Assembly: GCA_033398695.1 (NCBI GenBank)
Contig: CM065802.1
Coordinates: forward strand, 142,028,096-142,092,095
From: Orobanche coerulescens
Lineage: Eukaryota; Streptophyta; Magnoliopsida; Lamiales; Orobanchaceae
Direction: 5' to 3'
Length of the DNA: 64,000 nucleotides
The notes below the pieces were generated by a model that was not told where the DNA came from, searched no databases, and saw nothing but the letters and a program-made list of their open reading frames with translations. Of this stretch, positions 34,200-46,628 are shown piece by piece. How positions within the stretch are numbered: position 1 is the first letter of the stretch; every line of letters begins with the position of its first letter. The position numbers and the translations under genes are program-made.

Positions 34200-35468
34200 T
34201 AGGGGGGGATATGGAAATTTCTAGGAAACGAGCCGAGTCACTCGGCTTGTGTACCGGACGTTCGTCAAACGACTCCGTTAAATACACTCCATTTTATCTC
34301 CAATGTATTTATACTAATTAATTATATCAAATACAAATATATTTCTTTAAGATATATTATTTATGAATTAGATTAATTACCCAGTAACTTAACTTCAATT
34401 CATAAGACCGCTATTTGATTTATCCAATAAATCATAATTAGATATTCAATATCTAATATTAATAGAGAGATGATAAATTCTTATTTATCCGCCAATGATC
34501 CTGATGCGCGACTCTGTAGGTCCGTCTCAGCCGGCATTGGGAGGAACCAATGAGTGCGGGCAACACTTAGCCAGCCTAGCGGGCCCCACTGTAAACCCCG
34601 ACTGAGAACGAATGAAGGGATCATTCCAGAACCATTATGTCGTGAATATCATATACGTATAGACCCTTTATCAGATGTCCCGGTCAAGTCTTCTGATCAC
34701 GGTAAAGTTAAATCTTACTGTTGACTATACACTATACATGTGTTAATGCAAATGAAGACCGATTGATTACTAGTGTATCCAACACGACTAGATCAGAATG
34801 CTTTGGCCAAAGACTTAGGATCTTATTAGCCATTAACCTTATAGGACATTCGCCTGCTCACTAACAGGAGATAGAATCCTTTCTTAGCGTACAATAAAGA
34901 CTGCTATCTGCCCATATAGTCCGTACTTCGAGGTTGACTCAGCGATTAAGCAAATGAGTCTAACTACTCTAATGACAAACTAAACATCACAGGTACATCT
35001 CCTACTGAACCCTAAAGTCAAAGGTCCACGTATACTATCACAACCTTTCGATTCGTCATCGACTCTCCAAGAGTGAATACCATGTGACTGAATCAAGTAT
35101 GAGTTATTGTTCGAGTATACTGGTCCCACCAATATACTTATAACTATGCTATCAAGACATGCACTAGAATCAGTTATACAAGTCTTACTCAAAACTTAAT
35201 GCCCAATTAAGTTTATCGCCTTGCGAATGGTTTACATAAATAAACTTTAAACACTTCCAGTGTATTTTCTCTTATCCGATAACGAGAGTGGAATGTTCGC
35301 TCTTATTTACATGGACTTCACTTCAATGTTTACCAAATCAAGAATGCATTTGAAATACAATAAACACTGAATGAATCATATTGCCTTTTATTAATTATTC
35401 CATAATTACAAGTACAATGCCCCTACTCTCTCATCCCCTAAGTGGCATTCCAGGGCATATTCCTAACA
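33610..35468 (-). mobile_element. Solo LTR 'H' inside the LTR of element J
   Basis: A 1,859-bp TGTTGGGATTCC...TATTCCTAACA unit (minus-strand ends TGTTAGGAATATG...AATCCCAACA) with exact 5-bp flanking repeats GGGAG (33605-33609 and 35469-35473). There is no internal coding region or second LTR. The ends resemble copia LTRs. Contains a (GT)n microsatellite at about 34172-34201. Confidence 0.85.
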
Positions 35469-35473
35469 GGGAG

Positions 35474-35802
35474 ATGATTGATGCATCCTCCAGATCTGAG
35501 GAGGAAGACCCTGAGGAGGATCTAATGGATCCCGGGGAGGACTGAGTGATTTATTTTACTTCTATTTGATTAATATGTGTTGTACTAAACTATGTCTTGA
35601 TGTTTCGAGTTGAACATTAATAATTGATAGTTGGCAAGAAAACATAATATTTCTTATCTAATGCTGTAATTTTCCATGACACATCATTGCGAATGTAATA
35701 ATAAGGTTGTGTAACGATAATCTTTCTTGATATTTAATAACCGAATATGAGTATCTTTAGATTTCACAATATAACGTTCACTTTAATAATCACTAACTAT
35801 AG
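35474..35802. other. Flank between solo LTR H and gypsy G
   Basis: Starts with a short Glu/Asp-rich reading frame (SSRSEEEDPEEDLMDPGED then stop, about 35487-35546), followed by AT-rich DNA. It may be the distal LTR of element J and/or the 5' leader of element G; no boundary is clear. Confidence 0.35.
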
Positions 35803-36278
35803 ATGGTTGAACACCATGGACGTGGAAGTCCTCGTGTCCATCATGATGACAATGAAGAACCACACAGAAGATATGCAAGCCCATTCCAAGGGGATAATAA
35901 CACTCCTCAGTCAATCGCCCAACTAGTAACCTTCATGCAACAACATATTGCTCCAAACCCGAATGGACCGGTACCACATGATCGGGTCCTATAACGGTTT
36001 CTCCTATTTAATCACCCTACCTTCCTCGGTGAACTTGATGACCAGAAAGCCAAACACTGGCTTGAGAGGATAGAAATCATCTTCGTTAACCTTCAACACT
36101 TAGTGGAATGGAAGTTAACACTGGCGGCTTTTTTATTGGAGTCGGCGGCTTACGACTGGTGGAGAAGTGGACAAGGGAAGCTACTGACCAAACATGGGAG
36201 AACTTCATAAAGGCTCTTCATGACCAGTACATATCTCAGGCTGCTCGTGAAGCTCGACGCGACGAGTTTTACCATCTT
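35803..36278 (+). pseudogene. Element G gag, 5' part (gypsy)
   Basis: Starts MVEHHGRGSPRVHHDDNEEP. After one stop at about 35992 comes the gag motif FNHPTFLGELDDQKAKHWLE and, in a further frame, LLESAAYDWWRSGQG. It is cut by insertion of element B at 36279 and resumes at about 44310. This is the oldest layer of the nested region; I found no LTRs for it. Confidence 0.8.
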
Positions 36279-36774
36279 TGTAATACCCGTGATTTTGATT
36301 TCCGGTAATTTCTTTTTTTTTCGGCGGAAGTCCGTTTTGACGACTCGCTCATGACCGTTTCGTCATTCTGAGAATGATTAATTCTGCACTTTTTGTCATC
36401 CGAGTTCGTTTCGGTGTCGTTTTGTTGAGTTCCGTGCTTTTTAGCGGTTTTTCCGCACTTGAGTTCGATTCTTGCGAATCTCGTCCGAAACTGTTGTTTC
36501 GACTTTCTCGTAAGTTCATTTAATGTTATTATTCATGTTGCGAGCTTTGGCTTGGTGTTTCGATCACGTATCGTGATTTTCGGGCGTTTTGGGCCATTTT
36601 CGTAATTTCCCAAAGTTTGGGGTAATTACTTTCCGTTGTCGAGTTTCGAGCCTTCGGGTAGTCGGAATCGTATGTTCTATTAGTGCTCGGATTCGTCTTT
36701 TCGAGTACTTCGTAACCGTATCTTCGATTCGTACTCAGGTTCGGGTTTCGGGGTCGTTCGGGCCGTCGGAGTTA

Positions 36775-36965
36775 GTCGGCCGAGTCATGGCCGGGCATGA
36801 TCGGGCAGGCCACCGCCGAGTAACGTGCGGTAATGATCGGCCATTACGCACGTAAGGCGGTTACGCACGTAAGGCCCGGCGTAACGTGCGTAACGTTCGG
36901 CATTTTCCAGGCAGAGTTCGGCCATGGCGATTCGTCGTAAGCCGTGGCAAGATTACGTACGTAAC
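36775..36965 (+). promoter_or_regulatory. Palindrome array (TTACGYACGTAA) upstream of element B TATA box
   Basis: TTACGCACGTAAGG twice, TAACGTGCGTAAC once and ATTACGTACGTAAC once within about 190 bp, with related half sites. It ends some 25 bases before the TATA box. The ACGT core is the classic plant bZIP-type core; binding is inference. Confidence 0.65.
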
Positions 36966-37921
36966 CCGTGGCGATCGGCTATTTAAGGCTGCGGACGGTT
37001 TTCTTGACCATTTTCTCCTTCTTTCTCTTCCGTCTGTGGTGGGTGTGTGAATCTTCTAGAGATGTTGTTGGACAATGAATCCATGAAGTTTTGAGGTTCA
37101 TATCATCAATCATCCGCCCTATAACATCCTTTGATCGAGCGAATCAGGTCAGATTTTCTAGAAATCTAATTTTGGGGATTTTGGGTATTTTGTTCGATTT
37201 CGTCCGTTTAATCCGATTTAACTTAGGATTTTGATGGATTGATGATTATTTAGATGTATTATATCATTTCCCTTGTTATTTCATGGTTGGATCGTATCGA
37301 TTCGTTATTTGGGTCGAGTTCTTGACCGACGCCTTGAAGGTGTCCGGTAAAATGTCTTAGAGGGGTTTTCGGGCGTTCTACGATTATTCTTCCTCGTATG
37401 ATCGATGATTTATTGATTGTATGATGTTAGGGTCGTGTTTCTTGCGAAGAAACCGTGTTGAACCCTTTCGTTCGCCGTCTTCCGCTTCGATAGCATTGGG
37501 CGTTTCGAAGCTTTCCGGTTGAGCCGTGTTCGTCGGAATACTTGCGTGCCGATTTCGAGGCAAGTACCTTGTCCATATAATTCTTGTTTTATGGATATGA
37601 TAATTGGTGATCGTATTTATATGTTTGTTTGATTGTTTGTTTGAAACGAGCTTTCAAAAGAATCGGTTTAGCCTTGTTAAAGGCTTGCTTTCAAAACGCG
37701 TGTGTTTTGTGAATGTTGTGTCTTGTATATGACTATGTGAATCCTATGGATATATTTTGTGTTGATGATGCACTTGGCATTTGCGTGTGGACGTATATTA
37801 TTTCATTTCGGTGCGTTGTGGTTTGACGTGGTGTTTTGCTAAGTGTTTGATGCCTCTGAGTGAATTGTTTGGATATCTTTGTTGCATTGTGTTATTTGAG
37901 TGAATGTGTGGATATGGTTGA

Positions 37922-38070
37922 AGGTCTACGATGACACATGGCACGCGATCATGTGGTCAGGATGCAACAAGTGATTGATCCAACCGTGAGAGCCTGAGAT
38001 AATGTACGGTGGCACATGGCATGCGATCATGTGGCCAGGATGCAACAAGCGATTGATCCAACCGTGAGAT
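37922..38070 (+). repeat. Two-copy tandem repeat in element B LTR
   Basis: Two diverged units containing CACATGGCACGCGATCATGT, AGGATGCAACAAG and GATTGATCCAACCGTGAGA. The same pair is in the 3' LTR at about 43312-43460. It lies in the transcribed R/U5 portion. Confidence 0.82.
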
Positions 38071-38916
38071 GTGTGTGATTTGTTTCGCTAGCCAGCTCGG
38101 GAGGGTCCTTCGAGGCCTCGAGTGGGATTTGTGGCTTCGTCCCGGTCCTAGGCGATGCGCGTGCGTGATTACGTTGTGTTGATTTTTATGTCCGTCGAGG
38201 ACACGTGATGTTGGGCTCGGGCCCTGTGAATTGTTGTCTGTTTTCTATTTGCGAAAACAAAACCTTTGGGCTGTGCCCTTGTTGATTTTTGGAAAGACAA
38301 GGATTCGGAAATCCTAAATTGTTTTCTACTAAAACTCTCGATGGCATTTTAAACTGTTTTATAAATTGTTTTCCCTTGATTTGTGATCTTTCGGTTTTGG
38401 AATGTTTTACCAAACTCATGCCTCGGGAAGTGCTTTTCATTACGTTTGTAACTTTGAGGATTTCTGATTATTATTGTTCTTGGAACTTGTATTGTATGGC
38501 TCGTATTTTTGCACTTGTACTTGCACTAGCAAAACAGTGGAGTTTGCTAACCCCGAGTATTCGGGGTGGATGTCTGTATTGCATTCAGGTTTTGGAGCAT
38601 AGCACGGGGTCGGCACGAAGGATGATGAAAGATGAACGATACTAATCACACGAGGATCCGTATGATGTTATTGGTTTTGTTGCATTTTATTTCCATTGCG
38701 GATTCTTTCCCGTTGTGCGGGAGTGTGTTATTCGACCTGCGTGGGCATGTATTATAATTGAGTTGTATGTATTTATTGAAAGGCCAAATCGGTCTATCGA
38801 GTCTTTTTAGCCTTAAAGGCATTGTCGAATTGTTCGTCTGTTGTTACCCGGCTGGTAGATCCTTGAGGAAAGGTTCTACGGCGTGTAATATCCCCGAGCG
38901 GATTGGGGGTGTTACA

Positions 38917-41665
38917 GAATGGTATCGAGCTTAGGTTGTGGAAACCTAGGTGTCGGGTCGATGGTGTCTATTGAGTTTTTGTCTCGTCGGATTTTGTCGA
39001 CTAAGTCGTGTCGCGACGCGTCGCCGAGTTTGTTGGTCGTGATTAGTATCGTGGCGATCATCATCTTCGTGCGACACTGTGAATGTAAGTCTCCTTCTTT
39101 GTGTTGTGCCTCGTGTGACACGAGCTATTTTTATGATTATTTGTTAAGTGACGGAATCCTCTTATGGATTTTGATTTCGTGATACGTGATTATTTGACTC
39201 CCATTTTTCGCTCATATGAGGAGTAGTGTTCTTTGTCTTGTGCATGTTTGACTTTATTTCTTTTATCCGATGCGTGAGTTCTTTTGTAATGGCTTTCGGT
39301 ATTTTACCGAGTTTTATTTGGAAAAACGATTCCCTTAACCGAAGTTTTTGGCATTATGGCCTTGATCGTTTTGGCAAAATTCTTATGATGGTATTTATTA
39401 TTTTCTAAATGGCTTCGTGAGTTTTGAAATATTACCGTCATCGGCCTTTTTGGCATTTTTGTAAAGGGTTTTTAGCCTGGTGGGTTCCGTAGCGGGACAC
39501 ACGGCGCTATAATGTTCCGTGTAAGTACCTAAACTTTTTGGGCTTTCTAGCCCATTGAATTATTTTTGAAAACCTTGAGTATCTTAGAAAATTAAAATTC
39601 GAGACGTACTTTTAAAACGAATTATTTTCTTGCGGTGTTTTCAAGGTGTTTTCTAATGCCGCAATACATTTCAAAAATTTCCCGGTTGAGGACCAAAAAT
39701 ATTTTGAGATATTTTCAAATGCAGTTGCTTAGACCCAAGGGTCGAATATTTTGAAAAGTTTTTCACTAAAAGAAAGTGTCCTCATTTTTATCAAATGCGA
39801 AATGGTTTTCCAAAGTCTCGATAATGATGTTTCACGTTTTTACTTTTTTGGAAATGTGATACTCAAGATCGAGGTGTTTTTCTAAATTATTTTCCAAATG
39901 AGGTTTTCGTTTTAAAACCTATCCATTCCGTTTGAGGGCCGGGTATGTATGTATGATGTTGGCTTTGTCGCTATGATGTTAACTCCGAATATGATCGAGT
40001 TGGTGGCATGAACGTTGAGGCGTTGCCACGTATTTGTTGTACTAGCCCTCTGTGAGAGGTGAACTGGTATTTAATGGTTGTCGCCTCGTGGTGGATTGCG
40101 TGTGTCACACGAGGGTGAGATGTTGAAGCTTGGGTTTGTGCGTTGGTGTACATGTGTGATTGTTTCATGATGTTTGTAATTACGTGCTGGATATCGTTCG
40201 GGTCGTTGAGGTCGCGAACGATACCGTTGTTCTTTGTGGTGTATGTGTATATATTACTTTACGATGGTAATGCGTATATGATATGTGTTATGATTCTTTG
40301 TTGTGCTAAGTTGGCATCTCCGCTATGTTGTTTTGCGACGTTATGCCCCATTGTATCTAGCATTTGTATTTTCGGTATGCCGAGCCGAGGTGTTTCAACC
40401 GTGATGTGCCGGGGGAATGTACGTGCAATTTGTCCTTCTCGTCGGTAACACATTTCGAGTGTGGACTCGAGGGACACCGAATTCAGTTTTGCGAATCGGC
40501 TACCGAGACTTTCGGAGTTCGCGCTTCAGCACAGATATCAGAATCGGCTTTGAGAGGCCTTTGAAGGGTGTTTCTGTTGATTGCCTGTTGTGTCGTCTCC
40601 TTGATTTTGTTGTTGTGAGTTTCGGGGACGACACTCCTTTTAGAAGAGGTCGAATATAATACCCGTATTATTTTTGGCTTCTATATTTTCTCTTTCTCCA
40701 GTCTATCGATACACTCATGTTCGTTGATACCTTCTGAACTTGTTCTGTATTTCGGTTTCATCGTTCGAACGAGCCGTGATCCTGTTTTGGGTCGATCTGG
40801 TTTTCGCTGTGGCTTTTCCGAGTTCGGTTCGATTCTTGTGAACCTTGTTGAAGTAACATCTTTGGTTCTACTAGTTCTTTTATTCAAGTGGATTGGATCT
40901 TGAACTTTTGTATTTTCGACTCTGTCGACTCGTTTATGTTCGTTGACATTTCTGAGCTTGTCCTGCCCCTTGCTTTTGTTGATCGAACGAGTGTGGTATT
41001 ATTTCGGAATAACTCGTTTGTAGTTGTGACTTTTCTATTGCTATTCCCTTTCTGTGGATCTTATATGAATGCACATCTGTTGTTTTCACCGGATCATATA
41101 TTGTCTCGAGTCGAGATGTGAACCTTGGGGTTGTTGTTTGAATTTTATTATCCTTCGTATTTCGGACATGATTGTTCGATTTTTGTTGTCTCGATCATTT
41201 GTTTGTTCGGTTTGTTCTCGTTTCGTGATTGTTGAGCGTTCGGGCTCCTTCCTAATTCCCTTAAGTTCGGGAAATTAGTCTCGTTTCGATCTTCCAACCC
41301 TTGAGCGGTGGAATTCCGTATTTGTTCAGCGATTGGCTCGCGTTTTGATTGATGTACCGTTGGGTTGGTCAATCGTATTGATTTTCGTTCGTTGTGTTTT
41401 GTGATTGTTCGGATAATTGACTTGATTGTATTATCCATTTGATGGCGCTTGTCACTTGTTGGTTTTATTATTTCTCTATCGGTGGCGTTGGGTTGGTCGT
41501 CGTGGAGCGTGTTTTCACGCCGTATGTTCCGATTACATTTCTTGCAATGTTTCGCCGTCGGGCGCGAGTTTTCGGTTTTGGGTATCTCGTCGAGTTTTCT
41601 GACGTGGATATTGCTTCTCCTACTTATTTTAAGTTTGGACGAAACTTCTTTTAAGGAGGGTAGAA
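38917..41665 (+). other. Element B internal region, no recognisable protein
   Basis: Primer site TGGTATCGAGC at 38920-38930 and polypurine tract CTTTTAAGGAGGGTAGAA at 41648-41665. Between them only short frames without gag/pol motifs. A weak internal duplication of about 200 bp seems present (from 40683 and from 40910; both have ...TGTTCGTTGA..TTCTGA.CTTGT and GATCGAACGAG-like pieces). I see no captured host gene. Confidence 0.75.
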
Positions 41666-44309
41666 TGTAATACCGTGATTTTGATTTCCGGTAATTTCTT
41701 TTTTTTCGGAAGTCCGTTTTGACGACTCGCTCATGACTAAGCTTCGTAATTAAGAATGATTAATTCTGCACTTTTTGTCATCCGAGTTCGTTTGGTGTCG
41801 TTTTGTTGAGTTCCGTGCTTTTTAGCGGTTTTCCGCACTTGAGTTCGATTCTTGCGAATCTCGTCAAAGCTGTTGTTTCGACTTTCTCGTAAGTTCATTT
41901 AATGTTATTATTCATGTTGCGAGCTTTGGCTTGGTGTTTCGATCACGTATCGTGATTTTCGGGCGTTTTGGGCCATTTTCGTAATTTCCCAAAGTTTGGG
42001 GTAATTACTTTCCGTTGTCGAGTTTCGAGCCTTCGGGTAGTCGGAATCGTATGTTCTATTAGTGCTCGGATTCGTCTTTTCGAGTACTTCGTAACCGTAT
42101 CTTCGATTCGTACTCAGGTTCGGGTTTCGGGGTCGTTCGGGCCGTCGGAGTTAGTCCCGGCCGAGTCATGGCCGGGCATGATCGGGCCAGGCCAGCCCTG
42201 GCCGAGTAACGTGCGGTAATGATCGGCCATTACGTACGTAAGGCCGGTTACGTACGTAAGGCCACGGCGTAACGTCGTAGCGTTTGGCATTTTCAGGCAG
42301 AGAGTTCGGCCATGGCGATTACGTCGTAAGCGTGGCGATTACGTATGTAACGGCCGTGATCGGCTTATTTAAGGCTGCGGATGGTTTTCTTGACCATTTT
42401 CTCCTTCTTTCTCTTCCGTCTGTGTTGTGGGTGTGTGAATCTTCTAGAGATGTTGTTGGACAATGAATCCATGAAGTTTTGAGGTTCATATCATCAATCA
42501 TCCGCCCTATAACATCCTTTGATCGAGCGAATCAATCGATTTTCTAGAAATCTAATTTTGGGGATTTTGGGTATTTTGTTCGATTTCGTCCGTTTAATCC
42601 GATTTAACTTAGGATTTTGTTGGATTGATGATTATTTAGATGTATTATATCATTTCCCTTGTTATTCCATGGTTGGATCGTATCGATTCGTTATTTGGGT
42701 CGAGTTCTTGACCGACGCCTTGAAGGTGTCCGGTAAAATGTCTTAGAGGGGTTTTCGGGCGTTCTACGATTATTCTTCCTCGTATGATCGATGATTTATT
42801 GATTGTATGATGTTAGGGTCGTGTTTCTTGCGAAGAAACCGTGTTGAACCCTTTCGTTCGTCGTCGTCTTCCGTTTCGATAGCATTGGGCGTTTCGAAGC
42901 TTTCCGGTTGAGCCGTGTTCGTCGGAATACTTGCGTGCCGATTTCGAGGCAAGTACCTTGTCCATATAATTCTTGTTTTATGGATATGATAATTGGTGAT
43001 CGTATTTATATGTTTGTTTGATTGTTTGTTTGAAACGAGCTTTCAAAAGAATCGGTTTAGCCTTGTTAAAGGCTTGCTTTCAAAACGCGTGTGTTTTGTG
43101 AATGTTGTGTCTTGTATATGACTATGTGAATCCTATGGATATATTTTGTGTTGATGATGCACTTGGCATTTGCGTGTGGACGTATATTATTTCATTTCGG
43201 TGCGTTGTGGTTTGACGTGGTGTTTTGCTAAGTGTTTGATGCCTCTGAGTGAATTGTTTGGATATCTTTGTTGCATTGTGTTATTTGTGTGAATGTGTGG
43301 ATATGGTTGAAGGTCTACGGTGACACATGGCACGCGATCATGTGGTCAGGATGCAACAAGTGATTGATCCAACCGTGAGAGCTTGAGATAATCTACGGTG
43401 GCACATGGCATGCGATCATGTGGCCAGGATGCAACAAGCGATTGATCCAACCGTGAGATGTGTGTGATTTGTTTCGCTAGCGGCTCGGGAGGGTCCTTCG
43501 AGGCCTCGAGTGGGATTTGTGGCTTCGTCCGGTCCTAGGCGATGCGCGCGTGCGTGATTACGTTGTGTTGATTTTTATGTCCGTCGAGGACACGTGATGT
43601 TGGGCTCGGGCCTGTGAATTGTTGTCTGTTTTCTATTTGCGAAAACAAAACCTTTGGTGTGCCTGTTGATTTTGGAAAGACAAGGATTCGGAAATCCTAA
43701 ATTGTTTTCTACTAAAACTCTCGATGGCATTTTAAACTGTTTTATAAATTGTTTTCCCTTGATTTGTGATCTTTCGGTTTTGGAATGTTTTACCAAACTC
43801 ATGCCTCGGGAAGTGCTTTTCATTACGTTTGTAACTTTGAGGATTTCTGATTATTATTGTTCTTGGAACTTGTATTGTATGGCTCGTATTTTTGCACTTG
43901 TACTTGCACTAGCAAAACAGTGGAGTTTTGCTAACCCCCGAGTATTCGGGGGGTGGATGTCTGTATTGCATTCAGGTTTTGGAGCATAGCACAGGGTCGG
44001 CACGAAGGATGATGAAAGATGAACGATACTAATCACACGAGGATCCGTATGATGTTATTGGTTTTGTTGCATTTTATTTCCGCTGCAGTATTCTTTCCCC
44101 GTTGTACGGGAGTGTGTTGTATTCGACCCCTGCGTGGGCATGTATTATAATTGAGTTGTATGTATTTATTGAAAGGCCAAATCGGTCTACTGAGTCTTTT
44201 TAGCCTTAAAGGCATTGTCGAATTGTTCGTCTGTTGTTACCAGCCTGGTAGATCCTTGAGGAAAGGTTCTACGGCGTGTAATATCCCTGAGCGGATTGGG
44301 GGTGTTACA
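41666..44309 (+). repeat. Element B 3' LTR
   Basis: 2,644 bp, nearly identical to the 5' LTR apart from small indels in GC-rich stretches. TATA box about 42366-42374; palindrome array about 42180-42355 with two TTACGTACGTAAGG-type sites and weaker half sites. Confidence 0.93.
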
Positions 44310-44314
44310 ATCTT

Positions 44315-45216
44315 AAGCAAGGGGCAATGATTGTAGCAAAGTATGAGTCCCGATTCAATCGACTCTCCAAGTACGTGCCAGGACTAATGAGCACGAAGGA
44401 GGACAAACTTTACAAAAGGTTTGAGGTGACTAGTCAGCAGAGGTTGCTGCTAGTGAGAGTGATGACCATGATAGAAGCAGTTGAGGCTGCAAGCCAAATG
44501 GAGAGCGGAATGACTTAGTCAGGACAGGCAAATGATTGCACGACTGGGAAATTTAATAGATCTGCATCAAATCAAATCATAGACCACCACAGAATTACCA
44601 ATGCAAGACTGCTGTATATAACTTCGGAAAGAGACCTGTGAACAACCTGCCACCATGTCCCCACTGCAATAAAATGGGACATAAATCCGAGGACTGCTGG
44701 AAGAAGCAAGGGAGATACTTACATTGTGGATATAATCAACATCCAACCAGGGAATGCCCAAAGTGGGAGGCACCGGGCAACAACCAGCAGAGCAATGTGG
44801 CTAAGCAAGATAATCGCAAGGGCATCAAAGGGAAGGCACCAGCAGGAGTTTTCGCCTTAGCCGGACAAGAATCCCCTAACGCAACCGACATGGTGGAAGT
44901 TATGTTTCTCGTGTCAAACCACTCTGCTCATGCATTGTTAGATCCAGGATCATCACATTCTTTTGTTGCACCTCATTATGCACAAAAATTGAACTCCTGC
45001 ATGGAATCACTACCTCTAAGCCTAGAAGTATCCACACCTATGGGTGCAAGCCAAGAAACAGATTCAGTATTTAAGGATTGTGAAGTAATAGTTGAGGGTC
45101 ATTGTTTTCTTGCCGACCTAATTCTTCTTCCCATACTCGAGTATGACCTCATACTTGTGATGGATTGGCTATCTAAACACTATGCGAAACTCGATTGCCA
45201 TTCTAAGATAGTGTGA
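44315..45216 (+). pseudogene. Element G gag 3' part and protease
   Basis: 44327-44518 is the gag C-terminal region (YESRFNRLSKYVPGL). The frame 44638-45216 has the zinc knuckle CPHCNKMGHKSEDC, a second knuckle-like CLHCGYNQHPTREC lettering (reads YLHCGYNQHPTREC) and the protease, where the active site reads LLDPGSSHSF instead of the usual D-S/T-G. The Asp is kept but the next residue is Pro, which should abolish activity. Ends at a TGA. Confidence 0.83.
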
Positions 45217-45602
45217 TTCTGCAAACTCAACCACCCAATAGTTGAACTACACGGGAATACTAGAATCAATTTGGCCCCAACTATATTAGCCACGAATGCG
45301 AGAAGGGCTATCTTGAAGGGAGCAAGGGATATTTGGCATCTGTCATCAACAAACCCAAGACCAAAATGGAGATTGAAGTTATACCAGTAGTATCAGAATA
45401 ACCTGATGTATTTCTCGTGAAACTTACTTCCCTACCTCCTGATAGGGAAGTTGAATTTAGCATTGATATCTTGTCAGGAAAGGCATCTATGGCTAGGACG
45501 TCGTACCAAAACCCATTAGAACTACAAGAGCTGAAGGTTCAGTTACAAAGATTGCTAGAGGTTGGATTTATCCAACGAGGAATATCTCCTTGGGGAGCAC
45601 CA
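45217..45602 (+). pseudogene. Element G protease-RT linker and RT start
   Basis: Frame 45417-45602: [16 protein letters not shown], the linker typical of gypsy pol, then LQRLLEVGFIQRGISPWGAP, the conserved RT entry. It is cut at WGAP by the CACTA end at 45603. The rest of RT is not in the window. Confidence 0.82.
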
Positions 45603-46149
45603 CACTACAAAAAATAACACTTTAGCCGACAACTAGCCGGAGAACGGCTGACGGCCGGCCGGAAAGTGATATTATTACCTGTTTTTTTATTTTGTTATAT
45701 ATTCATTGTTCCATTTATAATAAAACAAGTATAAATATACAAACTATTAATATTATATAAAAAACAAGTATAAATTTATAAAATATTAGTTTATAAAAAC
45801 TGTATAAATTAATATACTGATATATAATCATGTCTAAATATTTATAAGATATATTTATAATTAAATTCAAATATATATAAAATATTATTATATAAAAACA
45901 TGTCTAAATATATAAAATATTATTATATAAAAACTATATAAATATATCGTCATATTATATATATATTTATAATTAAATTCAAATATGTAAAATATTATGT
46001 TATATAAAAGACATATATAAATATAAAACTGGGTTAAAATGTTTGAATGACAAACATGACCCAGTGGCAACATGCCATATTACTTACATAAATGGCCCGG
46101 GTTCGAACCCCGACAACCACTTGGTCATGTTTTTTTTGTTGGAATTAAG

Positions 46150-46615
46150 AATAGCCGACGACGTTAGTCGTCGGCTAAAGTATTTTTTTTAATTAAATTT
46201 AAATATAATCCGACCGTGTCGATAGACACGGTCGAGTCGTTGTGGTCTACATTCAAAAAAGGTTCTGAACGGATAACCCGACCGTATCGATCAATACGGT
46301 CGAGTCGGACTGGTGTTTTGGCCGACGGTGGTGTCGGCTAAAGTCCTTAAAGTTTAGCCGACGTCGACCTTTGTCGTCGGCTAAAGTATTTTTTTTAATT
46401 TTTATTAAATATATTTACAATTAAATTTAAATATAATCCGACCGTGTCGATCGACACGGTCGAGTCGTTGTTGTCTACATTCAAAAAAGTTTCTGGACGT
46501 ATAACCCGACCGTGTCGATCGACACGGTCGAGTCGGACTTGTGTTTGGCCGACGGTGGTGTCGGCTAAAGTCCTTAAAGTTTAGCCGACGATGTCCTTTG
46601 TCATCGGCTAAAGTT
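46150..46615 (+). promoter_or_regulatory. CACTA subterminal palindrome region
   Basis: Contains TAGCCGAC...GTCGGCTA inverted pairs (46152-46177, 46353-46386, 46581-46611) and four copies of CGACCGTGTCGATCGACACG-like palindromes (about 46211, 46281, 46440, 46508), arranged in two units of about 230 bp. A TATA box (CTTATAAAAAA) follows at 46618-46628. In En/Spm, subterminal repeats bind the TNPA protein and control excision and promoter methylation; the same role here is inference. Confidence 0.7.
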
Positions 46616-46628
46616 CCCTTATAAAAAA

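Larger units (their letters stand above)
36279..38916 (+). repeat. Element B 5' LTR
   Basis: 2,638 bp, TGTAATACCCGTG...GGGTGTTACA. TATA box CTATTTAAGG (about 36979-36988), palindrome array just upstream, and a two-copy 85-90 bp repeat at 37922-38070 downstream. Frames open in both LTRs (for example 38289-38645) are non-coding. Confidence 0.93.
36279..44309 (+). mobile_element. Element B: non-autonomous LTR retrotransposon (LARD type)
   Basis: An 8.0-kb element with two LTRs of about 2.64 kb, an exact target duplication ATCTT (36274-36278 and 44310-44314), a tRNA-iMet-type primer site and a polypurine tract, but a 2.75-kb internal region without any gag or pol. LTR ends TGTAATACC...GTGTTACA and the GGACGAAAC..TTTTAAGG motif before the polypurine tract are shared with the chromovirus-type elements A and C, so it probably uses proteins of such a relative. 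It interrupts the gag of element G. Confidence 0.93.

Noticed and set aside
38289..38645. 118-codon frame in element B LTR (also 43654-43989)
   Set aside because: Duplicated as part of the LTR and disrupted differently in each copy; no recognisable protein.
38917..41665. Captured host gene in element B core
   Set aside because: Only short frames, no domain or splice pattern found.
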